A DNA stretch of 64,000 bases, taken from JAAFJM01 sp964529175 (GTDB lineage Bacteria > Bacteroidota > Bacteroidia > UKL13-3). The stretch lies in assembly GCA_964529175.1 (NCBI GenBank), contig CAZGVO010000015.1:23877-87876 (forward strand). The letters are read 5' to 3'. Position 1 is the stretch's first letter; each line of letters starts with the position of its first letter. The notes under the pieces are model-generated. The model saw only the letters and a list, made by a program, of their open reading frames with translations, searched no databases and had not been told where the DNA came from. Positions 34,174-43,571 of the stretch are shown piece after piece. Both the position numbers and the translations under genes were made by a program.

Positions 34174-34377
34174 TTACGATTTAATTAAAACGTGAGATCT
34201 AAGGTTTTTCTTTAAAGTTTCAATGTAATCGGTGTGGTAAAATTCGTATTTATCTCTACATTTTTTAGAGCAAAAACGCTCAGATCTTAAAAATCCTAAA
34301 AAACCTTTTGGTTTATAATAAACAAATCTACTTGGTACTAATTTATCAGTACAATGGCTGCAAAATGTTTTATCCAT
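34174..34377 (-). CDS. Small zinc-ribbon-like protein
   Basis: This 67-aa protein has four cysteines in a C-x2-C (FCSHC) and C-x3-C (FCSKKC) arrangement separated by about 28 residues, with intervening basic and aromatic residues (YYKPKGFLGF). This suggests a treble-clef or zinc-ribbon fold binding one zinc. No family or function is recognised. It sits 9 bp from the M23 gene end and in line with lipB upstream of it on the minus strand. Confidence 0.6.
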   Translation of the reverse strand: MDKTFCSHCTDKLVPSRFVYYKPKGFLGFLRSERFCSKKCRDKYEFYHTDYIETLKKNLRSHVLIKS

Positions 34378-34475
34378 AAATTTTTTTTAAAAGTATTTAC
34401 GGATTAATTTGAAATTTGGATTTGCAGAATAAATAAAATTTATAAATTGTTTATATTCAGAATATTATGTATAAA

Positions 34476-35174
34476 TTAATGTAAATCCATTTCAAATTGT
34501 TTTGCAATTTCTTGTTTCAGTATTTTACTTACTTCGTTAAAATCAACCTCGTGGCCAACTTCACGTGCTATACTGGTTACATCTTTATCGTCAATTCCGC
34601 AAGGAACAATATTTTTGAAATAGCCCAAATTTGTGTTTACGTTTAATGCTATTCCATGCATGGTTATCCATCGGCTACAACGCACACCCATCGCACAAAT
34701 TTTTCGAGCAGATGGTTTATCTGCTTCTATCCAAACGCCAGTATAACCTTCGTAGCGGCCACCTTTAATTCCATAATGAGCAATTGTATTTATTACAGCC
34801 TCTTCTAAATATCTTAAGTATTTATGAATATCGGTAAAAAATTGTTCTAAATCAATGATTGGGTAAGCCACCAATTGTCCTGGGCCGTGGTAAGTAATAT
34901 CACCACCTCTATTTATTTTATAAAATGTAGCTTCGGCTTGTTGTAAACCAGTTTCATCTAATAATAAATTATCAAGAGAACCACTTTTTCCTAAGGTATA
35001 AACGTGAGGATGTTGGCAAAAAATCAATTCATTACTGATAGTAGTTTTTTCATTATCAGGCACATCTCTTTCGGCAAGTTTTATATCTACTTTATGTTTA
35101 AGTAAAATTTCTTGCTTATCCCAAGCCTCTTGGTAATCAATTAAGCCCCAATCTATAAAATTTGTTTTTACCAT
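34476..35174 (-). CDS. lipB: Lipoyl(octanoyl) transferase
   Basis: This enzyme transfers octanoyl groups from ACP to lipoyl domains of 2-oxoacid dehydrogenases. The 232-aa protein, starting at the ATG at 35174, carries the family motifs RGGDITYHGPGQLVAYPI, K158 in ARKICAMGVRCSRWITMHG, and the catalytic C192 in IVPCGI. An ATG at 35225 would add 17 unconserved residues. It lies 75 bp after lepA on the same strand. Confidence 0.93.
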   Translation of the reverse strand: MVKTNFIDWGLIDYQEAWDKQEILLKHKVDIKLAERDVPDNEKTTISNELIFCQHPHVYTLGKSGSLDNLLLDETGLQQAEATFYKINRGGDITYHGPGQLVAYPIIDLEQFFTDIHKYLRYLEEAVINTIAHYGIKGGRYEGYTGVWIEADKPSARKICAMGVRCSRWITMHGIALNVNTNLGYFKNIVPCGIDDKDVTSIAREVGHEVDFNEVSKILKQEIAKQFEMDLH

Positions 35175-35249
35175 GTTTTTGGTTAATAGTTTGCAGTTGA
35201 AAGTAAAAAAATCATAGTCGTCCATAAACTATCAACCATCAACTATTAA

Positions 35250-37037
35250 TTAATCAAGTTTCAAAACGGCCATAAATGCTGATTGTGGAATTTCAACACT
35301 ACCAACTTGGCGCATACGTTTTTTACCTTCTTTTTGTTTTTCTAATAATTTACGTTTACGCGAAATATCACCACCATAACACTTGGCAGTTACATCTTTA
35401 CGCAATGCCTTAATGGTTTCACGGGCAATTACTTTTGCGCCAATACTTGCTTGTACCGGAATTTCAAATTGGTGACGCGGAATCAATTCTTTTAATTTTT
35501 CACAAATCTTTTTACCCCAATCGTAAGCTCTATCTCTATGAATAATAGCAGAAAGAGCATCTACATTATCTTTATTTAATAAAATATCTAGTTTTACTAA
35601 ATCACTTTGTACATAACCAATTGGATGGTAATCGAATGAGGCATAACCTTTTGAAATGGTTTTTAATTTATCAAAGAAATCAAAAACTACTTCAGCTAAA
35701 GGCATATCAAATTTCATTTCAACCCTATCCATAGTTAAATAAACTTGACTTTTTAACATGCCTCGTTTACCCAAACACAAACTCATAATTGGGCCAACAA
35801 ATTCTGCACTACTAATAATAGTTGCAGCAATAAATGGTTCTTCTACGTATTCAATATGATTTGGATCTGGCAAATCACTTGGATTATTTACCACAATCAT
35901 ATCGCCTTTTTTAGTATAAGCATGATAACTTACGTTTGGGACTGTTGTAATAACAGTCATTTTAAACTCGCGCTCCAAACGTTCTTGAATAATTTCCATG
36001 TGTAGCATTCCCAAGAAACCACAACGGAATCCAAAACCTAAAGCAGCTGAACTTTCAGGTTCAAAAGTTAATGAAGCATCGTTTAATTGAAGCTTATACA
36101 TACTTTCACGTAACTCTTCAAAATCTTCCGTATCAACTGGATAAATACCAGCAAAAACCATTGGTTTTACATCTTCAAAACCATGAATAATTTCTGCAGT
36201 AGGGTTTACTACAGTAGTTAAGGTATCACCTACTTTTACTTCACGGGCTTCTTTAATTCCAGAAATAATGTAGCCCACATCTCCAGCTCTTACTTCTGCT
36301 CTTGGTTCCATATCTAAACCCAAAACACCTACCTCATCGGCAAAATATTCTTTGCCAGTAGCCATAAATTTAACCTTATCGCCTTTTTTAATTACGCCAT
36401 CTAAAATTCTAAAATAAGCTATAATTCCGCGGAATGAGTTAAAAACTGAATCAAAAATCAAAGCTTTTAATGGTGCCGTTTCATCACCTTTTGGAGGCGG
36501 AACGCGCTGAACTATGGCTTTTAAAATATCGTGAACACCTTGGCCTGTTTTACCACTCGCCCTTAAAATATCTTCGTAATCGCAACCAATTAAATCAATA
36601 ATTTGATCACTTACCTCTTCAGGCATTGAGCTAGGTAAATCTATTTTATTTAAAATTGGAATAATTTCCAATCCTTGTTCAATAGCCAAGTATAAATTGG
36701 AAATGGTTTGAGCCTGAATACCTTGACTTGAATCTACAATTAATAAAGCGCCATCACATGCTGCAATAGAACGCGATACTTCGTAGCTAAAATCTACGTG
36801 TCCTGGAGTATCAATTAAATTTAATATGTATTTTTTACCATCTTGTTCATATTTCATTTGAATGGCGTGACTTTTAATGGTTATCCCTCTTTCACGCTCT
36901 AAATCCATATTATCTAACAACTGAGCCTGCATATCTCTTTGGCTGGTTGTTTTGGTATATTCTAAAAGTCTGTCTGCTAATGTGCTCTTACCGTGGTCAA
37001 TATGAGCTATAATACAAAAATTACGTATGTTTTCCAT
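35250..37037 (-). CDS. lepA: Elongation factor 4 (LepA)
   Basis: This 595-aa translational GTPase back-translocates or remodels stalled ribosomes. It has the G1 motif AHIDHGKSTLADRLL, effector RGITIKSHA, G3 DTPGHVDFSYE and G4 NKIDLPSS. The LepA-specific C-terminal region YGGDISRKRKLLEKQKEGKKRMRQVG is also present. The length and both ends are standard. It is probably co-transcribed with lipB. A TAATATTG element lies very close upstream on the minus strand (37044-37051), which would leave almost no leader if used. Confidence 0.97.
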   Translation of the reverse strand: MENIRNFCIIAHIDHGKSTLADRLLEYTKTTSQRDMQAQLLDNMDLERERGITIKSHAIQMKYEQDGKKYILNLIDTPGHVDFSYEVSRSIAACDGALLIVDSSQGIQAQTISNLYLAIEQGLEIIPILNKIDLPSSMPEEVSDQIIDLIGCDYEDILRASGKTGQGVHDILKAIVQRVPPPKGDETAPLKALIFDSVFNSFRGIIAYFRILDGVIKKGDKVKFMATGKEYFADEVGVLGLDMEPRAEVRAGDVGYIISGIKEAREVKVGDTLTTVVNPTAEIIHGFEDVKPMVFAGIYPVDTEDFEELRESMYKLQLNDASLTFEPESSAALGFGFRCGFLGMLHMEIIQERLEREFKMTVITTVPNVSYHAYTKKGDMIVVNNPSDLPDPNHIEYVEEPFIAATIISSAEFVGPIMSLCLGKRGMLKSQVYLTMDRVEMKFDMPLAEVVFDFFDKLKTISKGYASFDYHPIGYVQSDLVKLDILLNKDNVDALSAIIHRDRAYDWGKKICEKLKELIPRHQFEIPVQASIGAKVIARETIKALRKDVTAKCYGGDISRKRKLLEKQKEGKKRMRQVGSVEIPQSAFMAVLKLD

Positions 37038-37152
37038 TCACTGCAATATTAGTGATTTGTGTTTGATTTTTTAAAAGGAAAAAACTTAGTTTTAAATTTA
37101 AGTTGTTGGTAAGTATTTTTTATTTAGTTTGAATAAATTTACAACTAATATT

Positions 37153-37956
37153 ATGACCATCAAAAATAATTATATCACTTTAAATAAAGCTGCTTGGAAT
37201 GCAAGAACAGAATTTCATGTTGATTCTGATTTTTATAATTGGAATGAATTTGTTAAAACAAAATCATCGTTAAAAGAGATAGAAACAAATCTTTTGCCTA
37301 AAGATATTAAAGGAAAAACAGTTTTGCATTTACAATGTCATTTTGGACAAGATACACTTTCTCTGGCTCATTTAGGAGCAAAGGTAACAGGTGTCGACTT
37401 ATCTGATAAAGCTATTGAAACAGCCAACAAATTAGCACTTGAAACCCAATTGGAAGCTAAATTTATTTGTTGCGATGTTTATGATTTACCAAACCATTTA
37501 AGTGAAAAATTTGATATCGTATTTACAACCTACGGCACAATTGGCTGGCTTCCTGATTTAAATAAATGGGCCAATGTGGTTCAACACTTTTTAAAACCTG
37601 GTGGTGAATTGATTTTTGCCGAATTTCATCCTGTAGTTTGGATGTTTGATTATGATTTTAGAAATATTGAATATAGCTATTTTAACTTTGGTCCAATAGT
37701 TGAAACTGTTGGTGGAACGTATGCAAAACCTGATTCAAACATTGAATTACAAGATGTTTCTTGGAATCATGCTTTAAGTGAGGTGTTTACCAGTTTATTA
37801 AACAATAATATGCAAATAGTTAGCTTTAATGAATTTGATTATTCGCCACACAATTGCTTTAAAAATACTGTTGAGTTTGAAAAAGATAAATTTAAGATTG
37901 CCCACTTAACTAACTCTATACCAATGGTATATTCAATTAAAGCAATTAAAGTGTAG
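37153..37956 (+). CDS. Class I SAM-dependent methyltransferase
   Basis: This 267-aa enzyme begins with the ATG at 37153 (TTG at 37129 is an alternative). The SAM-binding motif I is TVLHLQCHFGQDTLSLAHLGAKVTGVDLS, with the acidic end of beta-2 in GVDLSDKAIETA. Motif II is FICCDVYDLP and the post-II region FDIVFTTYGTIGWLPD. It resembles small-molecule methyltransferases of the UbiE/Methyltransf_11 kind and lacks DNA methylase motifs. The substrate is unknown. It is a single-gene unit divergent from lepA. Confidence 0.85.
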   Translation: MTIKNNYITLNKAAWNARTEFHVDSDFYNWNEFVKTKSSLKEIETNLLPKDIKGKTVLHLQCHFGQDTLSLAHLGAKVTGVDLSDKAIETANKLALETQLEAKFICCDVYDLPNHLSEKFDIVFTTYGTIGWLPDLNKWANVVQHFLKPGGELIFAEFHPVVWMFDYDFRNIEYSYFNFGPIVETVGGTYAKPDSNIELQDVSWNHALSEVFTSLLNNNMQIVSFNEFDYSPHNCFKNTVEFEKDKFKIAHLTNSIPMVYSIKAIKV

Positions 37957-38029
37957 GTTTTAAAATACATTGATTATCATAAAGTTATAAATATTTTAGT
38001 TTTATGTTACCTAATTGTTAAATTATTTT

Positions 38030-38037
38030 TATATTTG
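38030..38037 (+). promoter_or_regulatory. Promoter -7 element TATATTTG
   Basis: It matches the Bacteroidota TAnnTTTG consensus, 22 bases before the TTG start of the transglutaminase-like gene. No good -33 element was seen at the right distance. Confidence 0.55.
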
Positions 38038-38058
38038 TGGGTAGCCTGATAATCAATA

Positions 38059-39270
38059 TTGAAAAACAAAGTTTACATATTATTTGCCATTGCGCTAATT
38101 GTTCTATTTAAAAAAGAAACAATAGGTCAAGTAAAAAACTTAAATCAATTAAAGTTTGAGTTTTATGGTGATACTGTTACTTTTAATTTTGAAAATAAAC
38201 AAACTACTTTTGGTAAAATTGATGTTGCTAATGAGTCGGTTTTAGCATTCTATAATCAAATAAATGAAGGTACATACCAGCATGTAATTGATAATTTGAT
38301 TACTTATAAAAAAGAAAAAAACTTAAACGATTGGGTTTATTATCAACTTGTTAGAAGAACTGCTAACAGCATTTGTACTAAAGTAAGTAATTACAATGCT
38401 TACACCATTTTTAAATGGTATTTTATGGCTAAATCTGGTTTTGATGTACAGTTAATTACCAGTAAAAAAGGTTTATTGTTATATATAAATTCAGATGAAA
38501 ATGTATACGACATTCCTTATTTTGTGAAAAATAGCAAACAATATGTATGCTTAAATTACCACGATTTTGGTAAAATAAATTTCGAAAAAGAGCATGTAAA
38601 AACAATTGATATTCATGTAAAAGAAGCTGTTAATTCATTTTCTTATAAAGTAACACAATTGCCTAGTTTTGCTGCAAACACTTATTCTGAAAAACAAATT
38701 AGTTTTGAATACAAACAAAAAACCTATCAATTTAAAGTTAAACTGAATAATCAGGTTCAGCAAATTTTTAAAAATTATCCAGTTGTTGATTTTGAGTCGT
38801 ATTTCAATATCCCATTAAGCAAAGAAACTTACAGTTCATTGATTCCTTTTTTAAGTGAAAATATAAAAACCTTGAATCAAAAGGAAGGAATTGATTACTT
38901 AATGAACTTTACTCGTTATGCTTTTTTATATGAAAACGATATAGATAATTTTGGTAAAGAAAAACGCTTAACCCCAGAACAAACCTTACTTTATGAGCAT
39001 AGCGACTGTGATGATAGAGCAGCATTATTTTTTTATTTGGTAAAAGAAATTTACAATTTGCCAATGATTGCCGTGTTGTATCCAACTCATATTACTATAG
39101 CAGTACAATTTGATAGTCCGGAAGGAACACCAATTGTTTATAATGGAAGAAATTATTCCATTTGCGACCCTACTCCTCAATCAGAAAATTTGTTAATTGG
39201 CCAAATTTCTTCTGAACTTTCAAAAACACCTTTTCAGGTAGTTTATGAATACTTGCCTATAAATAAATAA
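38059..39270 (+). CDS. Secreted transglutaminase-like protein
   Basis: This 403-aa protein appears to start at a TTG (38059) that opens a signal peptide (MKNKVYILFAIALIVLF); no nearby ATG fits. The N-terminal 200 residues are of unknown fold. The C-terminal part carries a transglutaminase/protease-like triad: C317 in EHSDCDDRAALFFYLV, H344 in YPTHITIAV, and D370 in YSICDPT. The spacing matches bacterial transglutaminase-like cysteine proteases. It is exported, so it may cleave or cross-link envelope proteins or peptidoglycan peptides. The substrate is not known. Confidence 0.72.
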   Translation: MKNKVYILFAIALIVLFKKETIGQVKNLNQLKFEFYGDTVTFNFENKQTTFGKIDVANESVLAFYNQINEGTYQHVIDNLITYKKEKNLNDWVYYQLVRRTANSICTKVSNYNAYTIFKWYFMAKSGFDVQLITSKKGLLLYINSDENVYDIPYFVKNSKQYVCLNYHDFGKINFEKEHVKTIDIHVKEAVNSFSYKVTQLPSFAANTYSEKQISFEYKQKTYQFKVKLNNQVQQIFKNYPVVDFESYFNIPLSKETYSSLIPFLSENIKTLNQKEGIDYLMNFTRYAFLYENDIDNFGKEKRLTPEQTLLYEHSDCDDRAALFFYLVKEIYNLPMIAVLYPTHITIAVQFDSPEGTPIVYNGRNYSICDPTPQSENLLIGQISSELSKTPFQVVYEYLPINK

Positions 39271-39349
39271 TACATTAACTTATTGTTATTGTATTATTTA
39301 GCCAAACAATTAAGTACTTTTTTTAGTTTATTTGTTAAAAATAGCAATT

Positions 39350-39823
39350 ATGGAATGGCGTAAATTAAATGGTGAAAAAATTAATATTCCTATTCTTGAG
39401 GAAGTAGAACGCATTATTGTATTAGAAACAGAAGCTGGCAATAAACTAAAAGTTTGTATTGGTACCGATAGTCAGGTTAACCATAACATTACTGAATTTG
39501 CTACAGTTGTAGTTTTTGTTAGAGAGGAGCGTGGTGGATTTATGCTAATAAACTCTGAAAAAACAAAACAAGTTTTTGGCATTAAAGAACGTATGCTAAA
39601 TGAAGTTTCTCGTTCTATTGCCATTGCATACGAAATTTGTCCATTGTTAGAACTTTATGATGTTGATATGGAAGTGCATGCCGATATTAATACTAACCCA
39701 CAATTTAAATCAAATTCTGCACTGAGTGAGGCCATGGGCTATATAATTGGTATGGGCTTTAAGTTTCAAGCTAAACCCAATGCATTTGCAAGTAGTTATT
39801 GTGCTAACAAAATTGTGCATTAA
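39350..39823 (+). CDS. YkuK-like (DUF458) RNase H-fold protein
   Basis: This 157-aa protein, starting at the ATG at 39350, shows KVCIGTDSQVNHNITEFATVVVF near the start and EVHADINTNPQFKSN in the middle. These match the YkuK/DUF458 family, placed in the ribonuclease H-like superfamily. The aspartates in GTDSQ and HADIN would be the metal-binding residues. The enzymatic activity is not established to my knowledge. It stands alone between two exported-protein genes. Confidence 0.85.
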   Translation: MEWRKLNGEKINIPILEEVERIIVLETEAGNKLKVCIGTDSQVNHNITEFATVVVFVREERGGFMLINSEKTKQVFGIKERMLNEVSRSIAIAYEICPLLELYDVDMEVHADINTNPQFKSNSALSEAMGYIIGMGFKFQAKPNAFASSYCANKIVH

Positions 39824-39848
39824 TTATTTAAAAGGTACATGAATTAAA

Positions 39849-39891
39849 ATGAATTAACTTAAATTAGCAAACTTTATTTAAGTTAATTCAT
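39849..39891 (+). promoter_or_regulatory. 15-bp perfect hairpin covering the start codon of the M13 peptidase gene
   Basis: ATGAATTAACTTAAA (39849-39863) pairs exactly with TTTAAGTTAATTCAT (39877-39891) around a 13-base loop. The right arm takes in the first two bases of the ATG (39890-39892), so folding would mask the translation start. This is a candidate translational switch. Confidence 0.65.
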
Positions 39892-41902
39892 GAAAAAATA
39901 TTTTTATTCTTCTGTTTTATTGGCTCTTATAGCCTGTGGCAGTGAACCTAAAACTGAAACCAAAAATGATGTAGTGGCTTCAAACGTTGATACATCTATT
40001 CGTCCTCAAGACGATTTTTTTGCATTTGCCAATGGCCTTTGGATTAAAAACAATCCAATTCCTGCAGAAGAAAGTGGATGGGGAATTGGCAATTTGGTAT
40101 ACAAAGAAAATTATGAGCGTTTAAGAAAAATAAATGAAGACGCAGCTAAAGAAAAGGCAGAAAAAGGCAGTGTTTCTCAAAAAATTGGAAGTTTTTGGCG
40201 CACAGCAATGGATACTGTAGCTATTGAAAAAGCGGGTATTGAGTCCATAAAACCGTTATTGGATTCAATTAATGCTATTAAAACAAATACTGATTTGGTT
40301 AGTTGTATGGCTTTATTAAGTAAAAGTGGTATCAATCAATTTATTGGCAGTTATGTAGGTCAAGATGATAAAAACAGTAGCTTAGTTTTGTTAAAGTTTT
40401 GGCAAGCGGGTCTTAATTTGCCTGAGCGTGAGTATTATTTAAACTCAGATAAAGAAAACGAAAAAATTAGAACAGCTTATATTAATTACATCAACCAATT
40501 GTTCAAATTGATTAATTATTCGGGAGATGCATCAAAAATATTAGCTTTAGAAACTCAAATAGCTAAAACGCATAGAACACTTGCTGCCACCCGCGATTCG
40601 GAAAAAAATTATTATAAAATGAGTTTAAGTCAATTTGCTAAATATTCAAAAAGTATTGATTTAAAAGCTTTTGTAAATAAAATAAATGCTAAAAATATTG
40701 ATTCAGTGATATTAGGGCAGCCTGAATATTACCAATCGTTTGATAAAATTTTTACAGATCAGAACTTACCAACTATTAAAGCAATCCTTACTTTTAATTT
40801 AGTAAGCGATATGGCTGATTATTTACCAAGTAGTTTTGTAAATGCAAGTTTTGAATTTAATAAAGTATTTAGTGGCGCAAGCGAGCAAAAACCACGTTGG
40901 AAAAGGGTTTTAGCCGAAGAAGAAAGTGTTATGGGAGAGCTTTTGGGTCAACTTTATGTAAAGGAATATTTTAATGACAAAGCAAAAAAACGTTATTCTG
41001 ATTTGGTAGATGCGATTAAAGCTTCGCTTGAAAATAGGATAAAAAACTTAGCATGGATGAGTGCTGAAACTAAAGTTAAAGCCATTGATAAATTAGCAGC
41101 CATCAATAAAAAAGTGGGTTATCCTGATAAATGGAAAGATTTAAGCACATTAGAAATTCAAGATGACGGTTATGCCCAAAACATGCTAAGAACCAGCCAA
41201 TGGTGGCATAATTACGAAATGAACAAAATAGGCAAACCAGTTGACAAAGAAACTTGGGATATGACCCCACAAACATATAATGCTTATTATAATCCTAGTT
41301 TAAATGAAATAGTTTTACCTGCAGCCATTTTTGCCATACCAGGTTTTAAAGATGAGGATGTTGATGATGCAGTAGTTTATGGATATGCTGGAGCTACTAC
41401 TATTGGACATGAAATTACACATGGTTTTGATGATGAAGGACGTAAATTTGATAAATTTGGAAATTTAACCAATTGGTGGTCGGCCGAAGATGGTAAAAAG
41501 TTTACTGAACGTGCTCAAAAAATGATCAATCAATTCAATCAATTCAACCCTATTGATAATTTACATATTAACGGAGAGGCTACTTTAGGCGAAAACATAG
41601 CAGATTTAGGTGGAGCTGTTTTAGCTTGGGATGCTTTTATTAAAACCGATTGTTATAAACAAAACAAAACCATTAATGGATATACTCCTGCTCAACGCTT
41701 CTTTATGGGATATGCATTAGGCTGGTTGGGTCACCAACGTTCAGAACAATTAAGAAACAGATTAATGACTGATGTTCATTCTCCTGCTAAATATAGGGTG
41801 AATGGTGTGTTTCAAAGTGTACCATCATTTTATGAGGTTTGGAATATTAAACCAACTGATAAAATGTATTTACCAGATAGCTTACGTGTAAATATTTGGT
41901 AA
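39890..41902 (+). CDS. M13 family (neprilysin-like) zinc metallopeptidase, lipoprotein
   Basis: This 670-aa endopeptidase has a lipoprotein signal (lipobox LIAC, Cys16) and so acts in the periplasm or at the surface. The M13 features are intact. The N-terminal PQDDFFAFANGLWIKN opens the chain. NEIVLPAAIF follows. The zinc motif is H507-E508-x-x-H511 (GHEITHGFDDEG), and E568 lies in GENIADLGG. The C-terminal CxxW-like end is replaced by LRVNIW. It is a single-gene unit with its start codon inside a strong inverted repeat. Confidence 0.95.
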   Translation: MKKYFYSSVLLALIACGSEPKTETKNDVVASNVDTSIRPQDDFFAFANGLWIKNNPIPAEESGWGIGNLVYKENYERLRKINEDAAKEKAEKGSVSQKIGSFWRTAMDTVAIEKAGIESIKPLLDSINAIKTNTDLVSCMALLSKSGINQFIGSYVGQDDKNSSLVLLKFWQAGLNLPEREYYLNSDKENEKIRTAYINYINQLFKLINYSGDASKILALETQIAKTHRTLAATRDSEKNYYKMSLSQFAKYSKSIDLKAFVNKINAKNIDSVILGQPEYYQSFDKIFTDQNLPTIKAILTFNLVSDMADYLPSSFVNASFEFNKVFSGASEQKPRWKRVLAEEESVMGELLGQLYVKEYFNDKAKKRYSDLVDAIKASLENRIKNLAWMSAETKVKAIDKLAAINKKVGYPDKWKDLSTLEIQDDGYAQNMLRTSQWWHNYEMNKIGKPVDKETWDMTPQTYNAYYNPSLNEIVLPAAIFAIPGFKDEDVDDAVVYGYAGATTIGHEITHGFDDEGRKFDKFGNLTNWWSAEDGKKFTERAQKMINQFNQFNPIDNLHINGEATLGENIADLGGAVLAWDAFIKTDCYKQNKTINGYTPAQRFFMGYALGWLGHQRSEQLRNRLMTDVHSPAKYRVNGVFQSVPSFYEVWNIKPTDKMYLPDSLRVNIW

Positions 41903-41922
41903 TTAAATAATTATATTTATAA

Positions 41923-42351
41923 TTAAAGGGGTTTTATAAAATGAAACCCCTTTTTTGTGAACCCAATTCTTTCGTAAAAAATATGAGCTTGTGTGTTTTC
42001 TAAATAAGCATCAAGCATGGCTGTTTTACAATTATTTTGCTTTGCAATTTCGAGTACATAATCGCACAGTAATTGACCAATATTTTTACTTCTAAAATTT
42101 ATATCAACTACTACATTATCAAGTTCAATATATTTGCCTGAGTATATTTTGGTGTTAATCCAAAAACCGCAAACACCAACAGGTTTTTCATTACTATAAA
42201 CAACGGCTTGCTTATAGTTTAATGTAACCATATCTTTTATCATTAGCATGTAATCTTGTAAAGTTACATTAGGGCTAAGTTGCGTAATTAGCTCATATTG
42301 ATCCATCATTTCGCTAGCAGAGTCAATGGTTTTTATTACTATTTCATCCAT
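41923..42351 (-). CDS. GNAT family N-acetyltransferase
   Basis: This 142-aa GNAT protein shows KYIELDNVVVDINFRSKNIGQLLCDYVLEIAKQNNCKTAMLDA, with the acetyl-CoA loop R-S-K-N-I-G, and ENTQAHIFYERIGFTKKG at the end. Glycine is reduced in the loop, but the fold pattern is clear. The substrate is unknown. Its ATG overlaps the aroQ stop codon (TAATG), so the two are translationally coupled on the minus strand. Its 3' end contains a terminator hairpin shared with the M13 gene. Confidence 0.82.
   Translation of the reverse strand: MDEIVIKTIDSASEMMDQYELITQLSPNVTLQDYMLMIKDMVTLNYKQAVVYSNEKPVGVCGFWINTKIYSGKYIELDNVVVDINFRSKNIGQLLCDYVLEIAKQNNCKTAMLDAYLENTQAHIFYERIGFTKKGFHFIKPL
41925..41956. terminator. 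Terminator for the M13 peptidase gene
   Basis: AAAGGGGTTT (41925-41934) pairs with AAACCCCTTT (41944-41953), followed by T. It lies within the last codons of the convergent acetyltransferase gene. Confidence 0.8.
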
Positions 42352-42782
42352 TATTTTAAAAAATAATCAATAGCTAAATCATAACTTTTAAGGCCAAAAC
42401 CAATAATGGAGCCCACACAATTTTTGCTAAGAAATGAAACATGGCGATATTCTTCTCTGGCAAAAATGTTACTTATGTGAACCTCTACTACCTTTGTTTC
42501 AATGGCTGCAATTGCATCAGCAATGGCTATAGATGTGTGTGTATAAGCACCTGCATTTAAAATAATTCCGTCAAATTTTGGTTTATTTTTATCATTTATT
42601 TCGTGAAGCTTATTAATAATTTCACCCTCTACATTGCTTTGATAATAAGCAAGCTCAACACTTGATTTATAAGTACTTTGGAGTATTTCTAAGTAAGTTT
42701 CAAAACTCGTAGAACCATATGTATTTGGCTCACGAGTGCCCAATAAATTTAAATTTGGACCATTAATGATAATAAGTTTCAC
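42351..42782 (-). CDS. aroQ: 3-dehydroquinate dehydratase, type II
   Basis: This shikimate-pathway enzyme dehydrates 3-dehydroquinate. The 143-aa protein has the type II signature IINGPNLNLLGTREPNTYG, with catalytic R17 and Y22. The active-site parts ILNAGAYTHTSIAIADAI, VEVHISNIFAREEYR (H102, R113) and IIGFGLKSYDLAIDYF follow. The length is typical. It precedes and is coupled to the GNAT gene. Confidence 0.96.
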   Translation of the reverse strand: MKLIIINGPNLNLLGTREPNTYGSTSFETYLEILQSTYKSSVELAYYQSNVEGEIINKLHEINDKNKPKFDGIILNAGAYTHTSIAIADAIAAIETKVVEVHISNIFAREEYRHVSFLSKNCVGSIIGFGLKSYDLAIDYFLK

Positions 42783-42814
42783 GGTTTTAAGTTTATTTTT
42801 AAAAATATTTTATA

Positions 42815-42822
42815 TACTTTTG
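42815..42822 (+). promoter_or_regulatory. Promoter -7 element TACTTTTG
   Basis: It matches TAnnTTTG, 29 bases before the ATG of a T9SS cargo gene. The surrounding TATATACTTTTGCAGC is identical to the sequence upstream of the T9SS gene at 52472. Confidence 0.7.
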
Positions 42823-42850
42823 CAGCAACAATATACATAAATACACAAAT

Positions 42851-43549
42851 ATGAAAAAAATTTTTACTATAATATTAACTGTTTTAGTTTTATCGAACTT
42901 TGTTTCAGCGCAGAGTTTTTCAATAGCTCCAAAGGTAGGAAAAGGACAGGCTTCAACTCTAAAAGATAAAATTGAAGTTAAATTCAATTTTACAAATACT
43001 TCATTGGATGCAACTGATACTGTATTTAATTGGGAGTTGATTGAAGTTGTTATGCCATCTACTTGGACAGCGCAAATTTGTGATCCATTTGCTTGCTTAG
43101 AAGGAAGTGGTACTTTAGGCTTTAAAAGTAGCTATTCATTAGGCAATGGAATTGGTAATAATACTGGAGTTTTTATGTTAGATTTCTTTTCTAATGGAAA
43201 TCCAGGGTCGGGTGTTATGAAAGTGGCAATTAAAAGTGCTAAAACAGGATATACTGATACTATTACTGCCGAAGGAAAAGTTTGGAATGTAGCTGTTAAA
43301 GAAACAGTAAAACAAAGTAAAGAATTCTCTTTTTATCCAAATCCAGCTAAAGATGAGTTAGTTTTAAAATATAATTCAAAAGAAAATATTCAAGTTGAGA
43401 TTTTCAATATTTTAGGCAGTAAAGTAAAAACTTTCTATTTATATGGTGGCCAAACTACTGTTAATATTGAAGAGTTAGAAAACGGTATTTATTTCTTACG
43501 TTTTAAAGATGATGGTAAAACCATTTCTAAAACATTTACTAAAAACTAA
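42851..43549 (+). CDS. Secreted protein with T9SS type A sorting domain
   Basis: This 232-aa protein has a signal peptide (MKKIFTIILTVLVLSNFVSAQ) and a beta-sandwich-like middle region rich in Thr, Gly and Ser. The C-terminal type A sorting domain reads FSFYPNPAKDELVLKY, then GSKVKTFYLYGGQTTVNIEELENGIYFLRFKDDGKTISKTFTKN. It would be secreted by the type IX system and attached at the cell surface or released. The middle region has an isolated cysteine pair (ICDPFAC). No enzymatic motif is seen. Confidence 0.88.
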   Translation: MKKIFTIILTVLVLSNFVSAQSFSIAPKVGKGQASTLKDKIEVKFNFTNTSLDATDTVFNWELIEVVMPSTWTAQICDPFACLEGSGTLGFKSSYSLGNGIGNNTGVFMLDFFSNGNPGSGVMKVAIKSAKTGYTDTITAEGKVWNVAVKETVKQSKEFSFYPNPAKDELVLKYNSKENIQVEIFNILGSKVKTFYLYGGQTTVNIEELENGIYFLRFKDDGKTISKTFTKN

Positions 43550-43571
43550 TTTTTAAAAAAATATTTAGAAG

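Noticed and set aside
37153..37956. A restriction-modification system formed by this methyltransferase and the nuclease at 47688
   Set aside because: The methyltransferase has no DNA-methylase motif (such as DPPY) and lies 10 kb away, so the two are unrelated.
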